Origin: Rhizobacter sp.
Lineage (GTDB): Bacteria > Pseudomonadota > Gammaproteobacteria > Burkholderiales > Burkholderiaceae_C
NCBI GenBank assembly: GCA_025350965.1
Contig: JANXWV010000097.1
Span: 1-64,000 of the forward strand
Length of the DNA: 64,000 bases
Direction: 5' to 3'
Part shown: piece by piece, positions 8,438 through 17,067 of the stretch
How positions within the stretch are numbered: the first letter of the stretch is position 1
How the letters are laid out: every line of letters starts with the position of its first letter
Position numbers and translations under genes: made by a program
Notes under the pieces: model-generated
Told to the model about the DNA's origin: nothing
What the model saw: only the letters and a program-made list of their open reading frames with translations
Database searches by the model: none

Positions 8438-9877
8438 ATGACTGAAACTGTTGCGTGGCGTGAATCCGGACCCGACGTTGCGCAATCACCGCCTTGGCAG
8501 CGTGAGTTGTCGGACCAACGTTGGTTCATCATCGTCTTCGTCGTGGCTGCGGTCTTCACGTCGCTCGCGCTGACCTATGTATTTGCCGAGAAGTACGAGT
8601 CGAGCACCGCCATCTCTTACCGCGTTCAGGAAGTGACTCGGTTTCGTGCGCAGCAGAACGAAGCCATGGGCTCGCCCGCACCTCAGGCGCCGTTCAAGGT
8701 GATCGGGGCCACGCTCCAGGAAGTGCTGGTCAGCGACGCCGTCCTGCGCGACGTGGTGCTCGCGCTGCACCTGGACCAGAAGCAAGCGCAGGTCCGAACC
8801 GGGCCTTGGTACAAGGTCTGGTACGAGACCACCAAAGACTGGGTTCGCGAATACGGCGGCTATGCCTGGAAGTTGTTGAAGTACGGGCGCCTGATCGACG
8901 ACGAGCCCGTCGCATCGGCAATTGCCGAGTTGCGCAGCAATGTCAAGGTGACCAACCGCGATTCATACATCTTCAACCTGGCGGTACGCGACCGCTACCC
9001 CGACCGCGCGGCGCGCATCGTCGATCACATGAGCGGCGTGCTCGCGAGTTGGCTGCTCGAATTCGACCGCCAGCCGGGGCGCTCGCGGGCCGACCAGTTG
9101 CGCGTACTGCTCGACCAGAAGGGCGCCGACCTCGCGCGGCGGCGCAAGGAGATCGAGACTCTTCTGACCGACAACCGCGTCTCGTCGGTGCAGCAGGACG
9201 GCGACCGCCTGACCGAGCACCTGTTTTCGTTGCAGCTCGAGGTGTCACGGCTGACCAGTGACATCGCGCGCGCCAAGACACGGCTGAGTACGATCGACAC
9301 CAAGCTTCAGGTGAAGCAGCGCATGCTGAGCGCATCGAGCGCCGCTGGCGCTGCACCGATGGCGGCCGGCGACGCCTTCGAGAACATTCCGCCAGACGAC
9401 TTCAAGCGGCTGGCCTCCGAGCGCGTGTTCAACGACCTGGAGGTCAAGAGCCTCATCGCCAAGCGGGACGCGCTCCAGGGCACGGCCGACGAACTGTCTG
9501 CGCGGCTGCGCAAGCTGCCCGCCGTGCAGAACCGCTACGACACCTTGAAGATGGAACTGGCAGCTGTCGAACGCGAGTTCACCCAGCTCAACGATGGCTA
9601 CCAGGAGGCTGCAGTGCGCGCCACCTCGCCGATCAGCGAGGTGCGGGTTCTGCACCCCGCGCTGGTGCCGACGAACCCTGTCGCGCCGATCAAGGTCTAT
9701 CACGTGCTGCTGGCCCTTGCGCTTGGCTTGCCGCTGGCCGTTGGCTTCGTATTTCTGTTCGACTTCCTCGGTTTCACGAGGCTCCTCGCGCCCGCGCGCC
9801 CGGGGCGTGCCGCCATTCCACGCGGCGCCCCTGCGTCGAGCACCCCGGCAACGGCACCCCGGGCTCAACATGAATGA
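8438..9877 (+). CDS. Wzz/GumC-type polysaccharide chain-length determinant
   Basis: 479 aa inner-membrane protein with a transmembrane segment near 29-50, a long periplasmic region rich in coiled-coil (about 200-410) and a second transmembrane segment near 425-450. This is the Wzz/GumC topology that sets chain length and bridges to the outer-membrane exporter. No Walker motifs or tyrosine-kinase domain follow, so unlike Wzc it has no built-in BY-kinase, and none is seen elsewhere in the window. Its stop overlaps the start of a 60-aa membrane protein. Confidence 0.85.
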   Translation: MTETVAWRESGPDVAQSPPWQRELSDQRWFIIVFVVAAVFTSLALTYVFAEKYESSTAISYRVQEVTRFRAQQNEAMGSPAPQAPFKVIGATLQEVLVSDAVLRDVVLALHLDQKQAQVRTGPWYKVWYETTKDWVREYGGYAWKLLKYGRLIDDEPVASAIAELRSNVKVTNRDSYIFNLAVRDRYPDRAARIVDHMSGVLASWLLEFDRQPGRSRADQLRVLLDQKGADLARRRKEIETLLTDNRVSSVQQDGDRLTEHLFSLQLEVSRLTSDIARAKTRLSTIDTKLQVKQRMLSASSAAGAAPMAAGDAFENIPPDDFKRLASERVFNDLEVKSLIAKRDALQGTADELSARLRKLPAVQNRYDTLKMELAAVEREFTQLNDGYQEAAVRATSPISEVRVLHPALVPTNPVAPIKVYHVLLALALGLPLAVGFVFLFDFLGFTRLLAPARPGRAAIPRGAPASSTPATAPRAQHE

Positions 9878-10052
9878 TCCGCTGAACTCGCCGGCCGCCG
9901 GGCAAAATGCCCCGCCGCCAAGTGGTGACGCGGTCGCGACCCCGGCGCGGGGGCGCCGCCTGCCGGCGCTCGTTCGGTACGCGGTGGCCGCCCTCCTTGG
10001 TGTTGCTGCCGCCGGGCTGGCGTCGTACCTGATGCGGTCAATCGGCTTCTGA
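9870..10052 (+). CDS. Small single-pass membrane protein (60 aa)
   Basis: ATG at 9870 overlaps the last codons of the Wzz-like gene. The product has a Pro/Ala-rich N-terminal 28 residues, a basic stretch (ARGRRLPALVR) and one transmembrane helix (about 37-56) ending in SIGF. Overlap with the upstream stop and a position inside the run of co-directional locus genes support it as a real, translationally coupled microprotein. No family is recognised; it could be an accessory subunit of the Wzz-like protein. Chance is possible at this GC content. Confidence 0.5.
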   Translation: MNDPLNSPAAGQNAPPPSGDAVATPARGRRLPALVRYAVAALLGVAAAGLASYLMRSIGF

Positions 10053-10144
10053 CCCCAGCCAATGACGTCGCACCGCCGCGTTCCATTCGGGAGTTGCCTG
10101 GCTTGGGCGCAGGCAACGAGCCCAACGGTCAGCGCAGGCGCGTC

Positions 10145-11197
10145 ATGAGCCGTTCCCAAACGGTCGAGCCGCAAATCACGGTCGTGCTCGCGACCTACCG
10201 CCGCGCTGAGACGCTCCGGCGAACCCTCGGGCACCTTGCAGCGCAAGACCTTGAGCCAGAGCGCTATGAGGTGCTGGTGGTGGATGACGGTTCGCCCGAC
10301 GAGACCAGCGCGGTTGTCGCCGAGGTCCGGCCCCAGGTGCCGTATGCGCTGCGCTACATGCGGCATGACAACCGCGGCCCCGGATACACCCAGAACCGCG
10401 GCATCGAGCAGGCGCGCGCTTCGGTGGTGCTCTTGCTCGCCGACGATATTTTTCTGGCGCCAGGCGCGTTGCGGGCGCACCTCGAATCGCACCATGCTCA
10501 CCCCGAAGAGTCGGTGGCGGTGCTCGGCAAGGTCGTGCAATCGCCAGAGCTGACGCAGACAGTGTTCGTCAGCAAGTGGGACCCGTTCCGTTTTCATGAA
10601 CTCGAAGACATGTCGGAACTTCCCCCTTACCGCTTCTTCGCCATGAACATCTCGGTGAAGCGCGATTTCCTGCTGCACAAAGGCCTGTACCTGGAACACC
10701 GCGGTCGCGGCGGGCCGTCGTGCATGGAAGACCTTGAACTGGGCGTGCGCTTGAGCCAACACGGGCTGCGCCTGCTCTACTCGAAGGCCGCTCTTGCGAG
10801 CCACTATCACCTCGTGACGCTCGATCAGGCGATCACTCGCTGGTATGAACGCGGTCTGAACTACGGCGAATTCAGGCGCCACGCGCCGATGCCCGAGTTG
10901 ACGGTTTATTTCCATGTGCTGGACCGACACACGGCTGGCGAGTACTTCCGGGTGCTGCGCGGGTCAAACTGGTTTCGCGGCACCGAGAAGATCGCGGTGT
11001 GGCACGTGGCGCGTGAAGTGGCCCGGCGCTTGACCTTGAACGCCCTGACGACGCGGTGGTTCTGGCGGCCATTGTTCGACCGCGTCGAGTTGACGCCGGC
11101 GCTTGCGAAGTTCATCAAGCCGAAGATGTATCGGGCGTTTCTCTACTATCACTTTCTTCGCGGCGTGCGCGACGGTCGCCGCATCTACGGCGACTGA
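10145..11197 (+). CDS. GT2 family glycosyltransferase
   Basis: About 350 aa, GT-A fold. It starts with ITVVLATYRRAETL, then VVDDGSPDETS and the metal-binding LLADDIFLAPG, with an acceptor-side MEDLELGVRL motif. It is one of three close paralogues in the locus (also 15937-17025 and 17068-18162), sharing the segment around RGPGYTQNRG and a long C-terminal part with GLNYGEFRRHAP. I start at the ATG at 10145, just before the GT2 fold; an in-frame ATG at 10094 would add 17 residues. It probably adds one sugar of the repeat unit on the cytoplasmic face. Confidence 0.85.
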   Translation: MSRSQTVEPQITVVLATYRRAETLRRTLGHLAAQDLEPERYEVLVVDDGSPDETSAVVAEVRPQVPYALRYMRHDNRGPGYTQNRGIEQARASVVLLLADDIFLAPGALRAHLESHHAHPEESVAVLGKVVQSPELTQTVFVSKWDPFRFHELEDMSELPPYRFFAMNISVKRDFLLHKGLYLEHRGRGGPSCMEDLELGVRLSQHGLRLLYSKAALASHYHLVTLDQAITRWYERGLNYGEFRRHAPMPELTVYFHVLDRHTAGEYFRVLRGSNWFRGTEKIAVWHVAREVARRLTLNALTTRWFWRPLFDRVELTPALAKFIKPKMYRAFLYYHFLRGVRDGRRIYGD

Positions 11198-11247
11198 GTG
11201 CATCCGCTTGATCCGTAGCGGCAAGGCAGCCCACCAGGAGACCGACC

Positions 11248-12120
11248 ATGACATCCCCAAGTGCTCCAGCAATCCAGGGCGGTATCGGCACCGTGCCGGT
11301 GGCGGTTCGATCAGGCGAAGCGGCCCCGCAAGAGCATCGTTTTCACATCGGACCGGCAGATTTCTACGATGTGCTGACGGCCATTCAGTTCAATCTGCTC
11401 ACGGCCTTGGGGCTGCGCGAGAAGCACTACCTCTTGGACATCGGCTGCGGGTCACTGCGGGCCGGCCGGTTGCTGATTCCTTACCTTGCTTCGGGCCACT
11501 ACTTCGGGATCGAGCCCCTGCCGTGGTTGATCCAGGAGGGCATCGACAACGAGATCGGCGAGTCGATGATCCGCATCAAGTGCCCGCAATTCAGCAATGA
11601 CGAGAACTTCTCGCTGGGCGTGTTCGGCCAACAGTTCGACTTCATGATCGCGCAGTCGATCTTCTCGCACACCTCGCAGGCGCAGATTCGCCGCTGCGTC
11701 GCCGAAGCGCGCAAGGTGCTCGCTCCGCAAGGCGTATTCGCGGCCACGTTCTTCGATGGGCCCGTCAACTACACCGGCGACCAGTGGGTTGCTAAGGCCG
11801 ACTACACGCTCGAGCACATGCGTTCGATGGTCGAGGAACAAGGCATGGCGCTCACGCCGATCACGTGGAGCCACCCCGATCCGCAGCAGTGGATCCTGAT
11901 TCACCACCCCGGCGTCAAGATTGCGCTCGCGCAACCGACCGACGCGCAGCGTCTGGTCACGCTCGAAGACCGGCTCGCGCTGGCGCAGCAGCAGTTCCTC
12001 AACATCAAGAATCATCCGTACGTGCGCTTTGGCTTGCGGATCAAGTTCTTTCTGGTGTGGGTCGGTTTCGAGCGCCGTCGCCTTGCGCGCGGACTTCGAA
12101 AGATGTTCGGGCTGGGGTGA
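11248..12120 (+). CDS. SAM-dependent class I methyltransferase
   Basis: 290 aa. Motif I is YLLDIGCGSLRAGR near residue 61, then FGIEPLPW, with the post-motif region FDFMIAQSIFSH, typical of class I methyltransferases. The ATG is preceded by CAGGAG. The C-terminus has a basic, partly hydrophobic stretch (RIKFFLVWVGFERRRLARGLRK) that may associate with membrane. Its position among glycosyltransferases suggests O- or N-methylation of the polysaccharide or of a lipid-linked intermediate; the acceptor is not readable. Confidence 0.8.
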   Translation: MTSPSAPAIQGGIGTVPVAVRSGEAAPQEHRFHIGPADFYDVLTAIQFNLLTALGLREKHYLLDIGCGSLRAGRLLIPYLASGHYFGIEPLPWLIQEGIDNEIGESMIRIKCPQFSNDENFSLGVFGQQFDFMIAQSIFSHTSQAQIRRCVAEARKVLAPQGVFAATFFDGPVNYTGDQWVAKADYTLEHMRSMVEEQGMALTPITWSHPDPQQWILIHHPGVKIALAQPTDAQRLVTLEDRLALAQQQFLNIKNHPYVRFGLRIKFFLVWVGFERRRLARGLRKMFGLG

Positions 12121-12159
12121 TCCTGCCGCGCCAACGCGCGTCAGGCCCGTGTGGCCTCT

Positions 12160-13080
12160 TCAAGCGGCCTTGTGTGGCGGCGGGGAGGCTGATGTGGCGC
12201 TGCTCTTGAACTCATTCAGTGCCAGCATCACGCCAGCCCGCGCTGTCAGCGCCACAGCGGCAAACAGTGCACTGGGGTCGAGTCGCCCCAGCGCGTGGTG
12301 CTTGCGGTAGAAGCGATAGGCGCCGATGTGGAAGTGGCGAATCCGCCAGGTGCTCTTCTTCTTGCCCGCGCGATTGTTCTCGTGGTGCACGATGCCCACA
12401 TCCGGCAGGCAGTAAATGGATTTCCCGGCCTTCTGGATCTGCGCGCACCAGTCTGAATCGACCCAGTAGCAGCGGTAACCTTCATCCCACGGGCCGACCT
12501 CGTCGAGCAACGAGCGCCGCATGAACATGCAGGCAGCGGAAACTTGTTCGACCTTGAAGGGCTCTTTGCTTGCATGGTTCTCGGGAGCGAGATAGCGGCG
12601 CGAAAACCGGTTGCCGGGGAACAACCGAGTCAGCAGCGTCTGCCGGCCGAAGAGGCCGTTCATCGCCGACGGCAGGTTACGGGCACTGCCCTCGATGGCG
12701 CCTTCGGGCGTATAAATTCGCGGTGCGGCCAATGCCACATCGGGCCGCTGGCGCATGAACTCGAGCAAGCGTTGTGTCGTGCCGGGTTTGACCTCGGTGT
12801 CCACGTCGAGCAGCATCACATACTCGCCGCGTGCCGCCTGCAAACCCCGGTTCACGGCCGGCGGCAGGCCGAGGTTCACGGGGCTGCATTCGAGCCGAAC
12901 CTCCGGGAATTGCTGCCGCACACGTTCGGGGGTCCCATCGGCCGACCCGTTGTCGAACACCAGGATCTCCGAATAGCGGGATCCCGAGGAGCGGATCGAC
13001 TCCAGTAGTCGCTTCAGATCGCCCCATGAATTCCACGTGACGATCAGGATCGTGAGTCGCGCATCTGGGGCGAATTCCAT
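12160..13080 (-). CDS. GT2 family glycosyltransferase (rhamnosyltransferase-like)
   Basis: 306 aa, GT-A fold, opposite in orientation to its neighbours. TILIVTWNSWGDLKRLL starts the fold, FDNGSADGT binds the nucleotide and LLDVDTEVKPG gives the DxD. The segment NGLFGRQTLLTRLFPGNRF closely matches NGLFGRRSWLTRVFPGNPW in the enzyme at 20074-21015, so these two are paralogues of a second GT2 subgroup distinct from the 10145/15937/17068 set. The ATG at 13080 faces the TIM-barrel gene at 13319 across a 238-bp divergent promoter region. Confidence 0.85.
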   Translation of the reverse strand: MEFAPDARLTILIVTWNSWGDLKRLLESIRSSGSRYSEILVFDNGSADGTPERVRQQFPEVRLECSPVNLGLPPAVNRGLQAARGEYVMLLDVDTEVKPGTTQRLLEFMRQRPDVALAAPRIYTPEGAIEGSARNLPSAMNGLFGRQTLLTRLFPGNRFSRRYLAPENHASKEPFKVEQVSAACMFMRRSLLDEVGPWDEGYRCYWVDSDWCAQIQKAGKSIYCLPDVGIVHHENNRAGKKKSTWRIRHFHIGAYRFYRKHHALGRLDPSALFAAVALTARAGVMLALNEFKSSATSASPPPHKAA

Positions 13081-13318
13081 CGCATTTCCTTGTGCCGTCG
13101 ATGAGTTCGGGCGTTGGTTCGGGTGCTCAGTGCGCGGTGTCAGTGGTCACTGCATCTGTTCCAAATATTCTAGCCATGTGAGCTCGGGATTTGGCAGCGC
13201 CCGCAGCCCCGAGCCGCACGAATCGAGGGGTGCAAATCCGCAGGCGTTCCCCCATACTCGTGAGCCTCATCCGCGATCGACCGTCGGTCGCGTTCACTGC
13301 TCCTTGCGAGGGACTCCG
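13081..13318. promoter_or_regulatory. Divergent intergenic region between a GT2 and a TIM-barrel gene
   Basis: 238 bp separate the leftward GT2 start from the rightward secreted-protein start. A short AT-rich island (TTCCAAATATTCTAG, about 13168-13182) stands out in otherwise GC-rich DNA and is the likely place for -10 elements in both directions; TAGAAT reads on the minus strand and TATTCT on the plus. No well-matched -35 is seen. A ribosome binding site (GCGAGGGA) precedes the ATG at 13319. Confidence 0.35.
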
Positions 13319-14389
13319 ATGAACAATTTCATTCGCCATTTTGCCCGCGATGCGCGTGCGCACATGCGAAACGCGCTGTGCTGTGCCGCATTGCTGATGG
13401 CTGCCCAAGCGTCGATGGCCGCGAAGGACACGCCGCTCGGCGTCGAACTGGTACCGGCCAACTTCCCGAACAGCACCGTTGACGACGTGACGCGCGCGCT
13501 TGCCATCACGGCCATTATCGGGAGCCACGCGTCCAAGATCTGGAACTGGGGGGATGTGGCGTCTCTGGACAAACTGAACACGCTCACGGTACTGATGAAG
13601 CAGCAAGGCCTGAAAAGCATGCTTCAGATGGGCACCCACTTTCTGGGCAACCCGTCGCCGCCGACGGGCTACGTGGCGAGCTTTGCCGACCCGGCAACCC
13701 AGGCGCGCTTTCTCCACGATGTCGGTGTGCTTGCAGCATCCAAGCCGGACTATCTGGTCCTGACGACCGAAGCGAACCTGATGCACCGCTTCAACAACCC
13801 CGAGTTCGAGAACTACCGAAGCGTCTATGCGCAAGCCTATGCGCTGGTCAAGACCATCTCCCCCCAGACGCAGGTTGGCGTGTCCTACCTCTATTCGCTG
13901 TGGTTTGCCAACTACTACATCGACAAGATCGATGTGCCTGCACTCCTCAAGCCGGTTGACTTCATCGCCTTCACCACGTATCCGGAATGGTTGATTCGCG
14001 AGGGCCACTTTGCGACGATCGCGGACATTCCGACCGACTGGTACGGTGCGTCACGCAAGGCCTACCCGAACGAGCGGCTGATCTTTTCCGAGGTCGGATG
14101 GGCCAGCAAAGTACGGGGCACGCCAGAGATCCAGGCCGAGTACCTGAGCAACCTGCCCCGTCTCATGTCCACCACCAATCCGGAACTGCTCACCTGGTCG
14201 TTGCTTCACGATGTCGAGTTCTATACCCGCGCATTGCTTGACGAGAAATCCACGGCTTTTCTCATCAGCATCGGTGTTGACATCGACGCCCTGTTCGGTC
14301 ACTTCAACGGCATGGGCCTGCTCGACGGATTCGGCACGCCCAAGCCGGGGCTCTACACCGCCGCGCAGCTCGTGTTTCCCAAGCCCTGA
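13319..14389 (+). CDS. Secreted TIM-barrel protein, putative glycoside hydrolase
   Basis: 356 aa with a signal peptide (basic N-region, hydrophobic 18-30, cleavage near ASMA-A). The mature part begins GVELVPANFPNSTVDDV, and the strand/helix alternation suits a clan GH-A type barrel. LTTEANL (E151) and IFSEVGW (E258) sit where acid/base and nucleophile glutamates occur in such hydrolases. The same layout is found in two other proteins of the locus (25219-27219 and 30762-31961). A likely role is trimming or editing the exopolysaccharide in the periplasm or outside. The family assignment is by pattern, not by a database match. Confidence 0.6.
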   Translation: MNNFIRHFARDARAHMRNALCCAALLMAAQASMAAKDTPLGVELVPANFPNSTVDDVTRALAITAIIGSHASKIWNWGDVASLDKLNTLTVLMKQQGLKSMLQMGTHFLGNPSPPTGYVASFADPATQARFLHDVGVLAASKPDYLVLTTEANLMHRFNNPEFENYRSVYAQAYALVKTISPQTQVGVSYLYSLWFANYYIDKIDVPALLKPVDFIAFTTYPEWLIREGHFATIADIPTDWYGASRKAYPNERLIFSEVGWASKVRGTPEIQAEYLSNLPRLMSTTNPELLTWSLLHDVEFYTRALLDEKSTAFLISIGVDIDALFGHFNGMGLLDGFGTPKPGLYTAAQLVFPKP

Positions 14390-14422
14390 CGGGCACTGCG
14401 GCGTCGGTGGCCTGCTTCGGGA

Positions 14423-15940
14423 ATGAGCGCGCTGAATCCATCATCGGCGGCACGTCGGCCGGCGGCGCCCGGTTGGCGCACCGTGGCCTTGGCCATCGTC
14501 CTGGGTACCGGGTTCGGGCTGGCGCTGAACCCGCTCTGGAACCTCGAAGGCCGCTGGTTCGTCGTGTGCATCGTGGGCATCGGCATGGCTGGCGTGGCCA
14601 TGATGGTCGCGCGCCGGTTCTCGCACGTCACGTTCATCGCGCTGCTGTTCAGCGTGCCGCTCGCCGGCTTTTCGAAGTGGACGTTCCTTGACGAGAACCG
14701 CTTCTCGCAAGACGTTCGCGACGCCTCGCTGTATACCGGCACGCTGGGCATCGGCCTCGTCGATTGCCTGCTGCTCGCAGCCTACGCAGCGTGGGCATTC
14801 CGGATCTTCGCGCTGCGTGCCGAGCACCTTCCCCGGCTGGAGAAGATCGACCGCTGGGTCGGCCTCGTCGTGCTGGCCAGCGTGCTGTCGCAATGGGGCG
14901 CGGAGCAACCACTGGCGCTGTTTGCGCTCGAGCACCAGGTCAAGTACGCACTGATTTACTTCTACGTGTCGCGCCACTTTCAGCGTGAGCACCTGCCGTG
15001 GTTCATGGCCTCGATCGGTTTCGCCGTGCTCACCGAATCGGCGATCGGCGTGCTGCAGTTCGTCGACGTACTGCCACCGGGTTTGATCCTTGACAAGGGT
15101 GCCGGCGGCGACCGGCTTGAACAGCAATACCAGGTGCCCGGCATTGAGAACATCAGCCGCGCGACTGGCAGCCTCTACGACTCGCATGCGCTGGGCACCT
15201 ACTTGTCGATGCTGATTCCGTTTCTCGTGATGTTCCTCTACAAGCGCGACCTGGCGGTACGCCTGCGCGTGGCGTGTGGCGGGCTTCTCGGGCTCGCGCT
15301 GGTCGCGCTGGTGGTCACGTATTCGCGCTCGGCCTGGCTCGGCACTGCGTTTTCGGCCGGCCTGAGCGTGATCGTGCTTCTCTCGTGGCGCGAGCGCTAC
15401 GTTGGCAAGAGCTTGTTGGCGATACTGATCGCAGCGGTGATCAGCGGCCCGTTGGTGCTGTCGAAAGTGTTCGCCCGGCTGTTCGAGGCGCCGACCGATT
15501 TGCTGCTCGTGCGGTTCGAGCAGTTCCCGATCGCCTGGGCCATCTGGCGCGAAAACTTCCTGTTCGGCGCGGGTGCGGGCAACTACATGGTGCGAATGGA
15601 AGCCGTCAATACCAACTGGTCGTTGCCCGAACCGGTTCACAACGTCGTGCTGTTCATCGGTGCCGAGCTGGGCTTGCTCGGGGTGCTTGCATACTACGGC
15701 CTTGTTGCTGTTGTGCTGGCACGTTTCTGGGCCATTGCCCGCCGTCACGAGGAGCCCTGGTGCCGCGTGGCGGTGGCCGCCTTCGCAGGCATGCTGGCAT
15801 ATGTGTTCGACGGCATGAGCAACCCGATCTTTCGCGAACCCACGATCTACATGTTCTTCTGGATCTCAGTGGCCGTGGCCACAGCGCTTTCGCGCATCGC
15901 CCGTGAAGATGCCAGGGTCGATGCGGGGCGAGTGCGGTGA
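14423..15940 (+). CDS. Wzy polymerase / O-antigen ligase family membrane protein
   Basis: 505 aa with about 11-12 transmembrane helices. The region YSRSAWLG in the second half, then FGAGAGNYM and PVHNVVLFIGAELGLLG, match the large periplasmic loop of the Wzy_C/O-antigen ligase family. In a locus with Wzx (27216), Wzz (8438) and an export lipoprotein it is best read as the polymerase joining lipid-linked repeat units. Ligase and polymerase cannot be told apart from sequence alone. Its stop overlaps the GTG of the next gene. Confidence 0.8.
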   Translation: MSALNPSSAARRPAAPGWRTVALAIVLGTGFGLALNPLWNLEGRWFVVCIVGIGMAGVAMMVARRFSHVTFIALLFSVPLAGFSKWTFLDENRFSQDVRDASLYTGTLGIGLVDCLLLAAYAAWAFRIFALRAEHLPRLEKIDRWVGLVVLASVLSQWGAEQPLALFALEHQVKYALIYFYVSRHFQREHLPWFMASIGFAVLTESAIGVLQFVDVLPPGLILDKGAGGDRLEQQYQVPGIENISRATGSLYDSHALGTYLSMLIPFLVMFLYKRDLAVRLRVACGGLLGLALVALVVTYSRSAWLGTAFSAGLSVIVLLSWRERYVGKSLLAILIAAVISGPLVLSKVFARLFEAPTDLLLVRFEQFPIAWAIWRENFLFGAGAGNYMVRMEAVNTNWSLPEPVHNVVLFIGAELGLLGVLAYYGLVAVVLARFWAIARRHEEPWCRVAVAAFAGMLAYVFDGMSNPIFREPTIYMFFWISVAVATALSRIAREDARVDAGRVR

Positions 15941-17025
15941 CGACGATGGCATCAACGCCGAGCATCAGCGTGGTGGTGGCCACCTACAACCGCGCCGAAA
16001 CCTTGCGCGAAACTCTGCGCCACTTGCAACTGCAGACCTTGCCCCCGAGCGCCTTCGAGGTGATCGTCGTGGACGACGGCTCGCCAGACAACACCGCTGA
16101 CATCGTGGCGGCCGCGCAGCGCGAATCGCAGCACGAGATTCACTTCCTGCAGCACCCGAATCGCGGCCCCGGCTTCACGCAGAACCGGGGCGTTCGGGTG
16201 GCGCGGTCCCCCATCGTGCTGCTGATCGCCGATGACATCTTTCTCGCGCCCGGCGCGCTCCAGGCACACCTCGACAGCCACGCGCGGCATGCAGGCGGCG
16301 CCGAGGTCGCGGTGCTCGGCCGGGTGCTGCAGTCGCCTGGGTTGACGCAATCTGTGTTTCTCACGAAGTGGGATCCATGGCACCTCGGCGCATTGCCCGA
16401 CGGCATGGAGTTGCCTTACTACATGTTCTGGGCCTGCAACATCTCGCTTCGACGCGAGTTCATGCTCGCCCACGGCATGTTCGCTGAAGAGCGCGGCCGC
16501 GCTGGCGCGGCCGCGCACGAAGACGTGGAACTCGGCCACCGGCTGTACCAGCACGGCCTTCGCGTCGTGTACAGCCGCGACGCCTGGGGGCACCACCACC
16601 ACGTCGAAACACTGGAAGGCAGCCTCAAGCGCAGCTATGAGCGCGGCCTGAACTGGCACGACTTCCGGCGCCGTTTGCCGCACCCCGAAATCGACGTGGC
16701 CTACCGCAACTACACACCCGCTACGCTGCTTGCGAACCGGCGCGAACTCACCGGCCCGAGGCGCCAGTTCCTGGCGGGTGCCGACCAGAGCATGGTATGG
16801 CTGACGGCACGCTGGCTGCAGCGGGCACTGATGTTCAACCGATTCACAGCCAAGCGCCTGTGGCTGCCGTTGTTTGCGGCGGCGGAGCGTCGGCCGGAGG
16901 TGGCCCGCTGGATGCACGAGAACATGTACCGCGGCGTGATCGTTCACTACTTCATTGTCGGCGTGCGCGATGGCAACCGGCGCTTCGGCGGCTCACCGCA
17001 ATCGTCCGCGGTGGGCGGGCGCTGA
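15937..17025 (+). CDS. GT2 family glycosyltransferase
   Basis: 362 aa if translation starts at the GTG overlapping the upstream stop (GTGA); an ATG three codons later (15946) is the alternative. Motifs are ISVVVATYNRAETL, VVDDGSPDNTAD, LLIADDIFLAPGA and HEDVELGHRL. It is paralogous to the enzymes at 10145 and 17068, but differs in the acceptor half (GLNWHDFRRRLPHPE rather than GLNYGEFRRHAP), suggesting a different acceptor sugar. Confidence 0.85.
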   Translation: MTTMASTPSISVVVATYNRAETLRETLRHLQLQTLPPSAFEVIVVDDGSPDNTADIVAAAQRESQHEIHFLQHPNRGPGFTQNRGVRVARSPIVLLIADDIFLAPGALQAHLDSHARHAGGAEVAVLGRVLQSPGLTQSVFLTKWDPWHLGALPDGMELPYYMFWACNISLRREFMLAHGMFAEERGRAGAAAHEDVELGHRLYQHGLRVVYSRDAWGHHHHVETLEGSLKRSYERGLNWHDFRRRLPHPEIDVAYRNYTPATLLANRRELTGPRRQFLAGADQSMVWLTARWLQRALMFNRFTAKRLWLPLFAAAERRPEVARWMHENMYRGVIVHYFIVGVRDGNRRFGGSPQSSAVGGR

Positions 17026-17067
17026 ACGCGCGAGGCGCGCGAAGCCTTTGCCCGGTTCAGCCACGCG

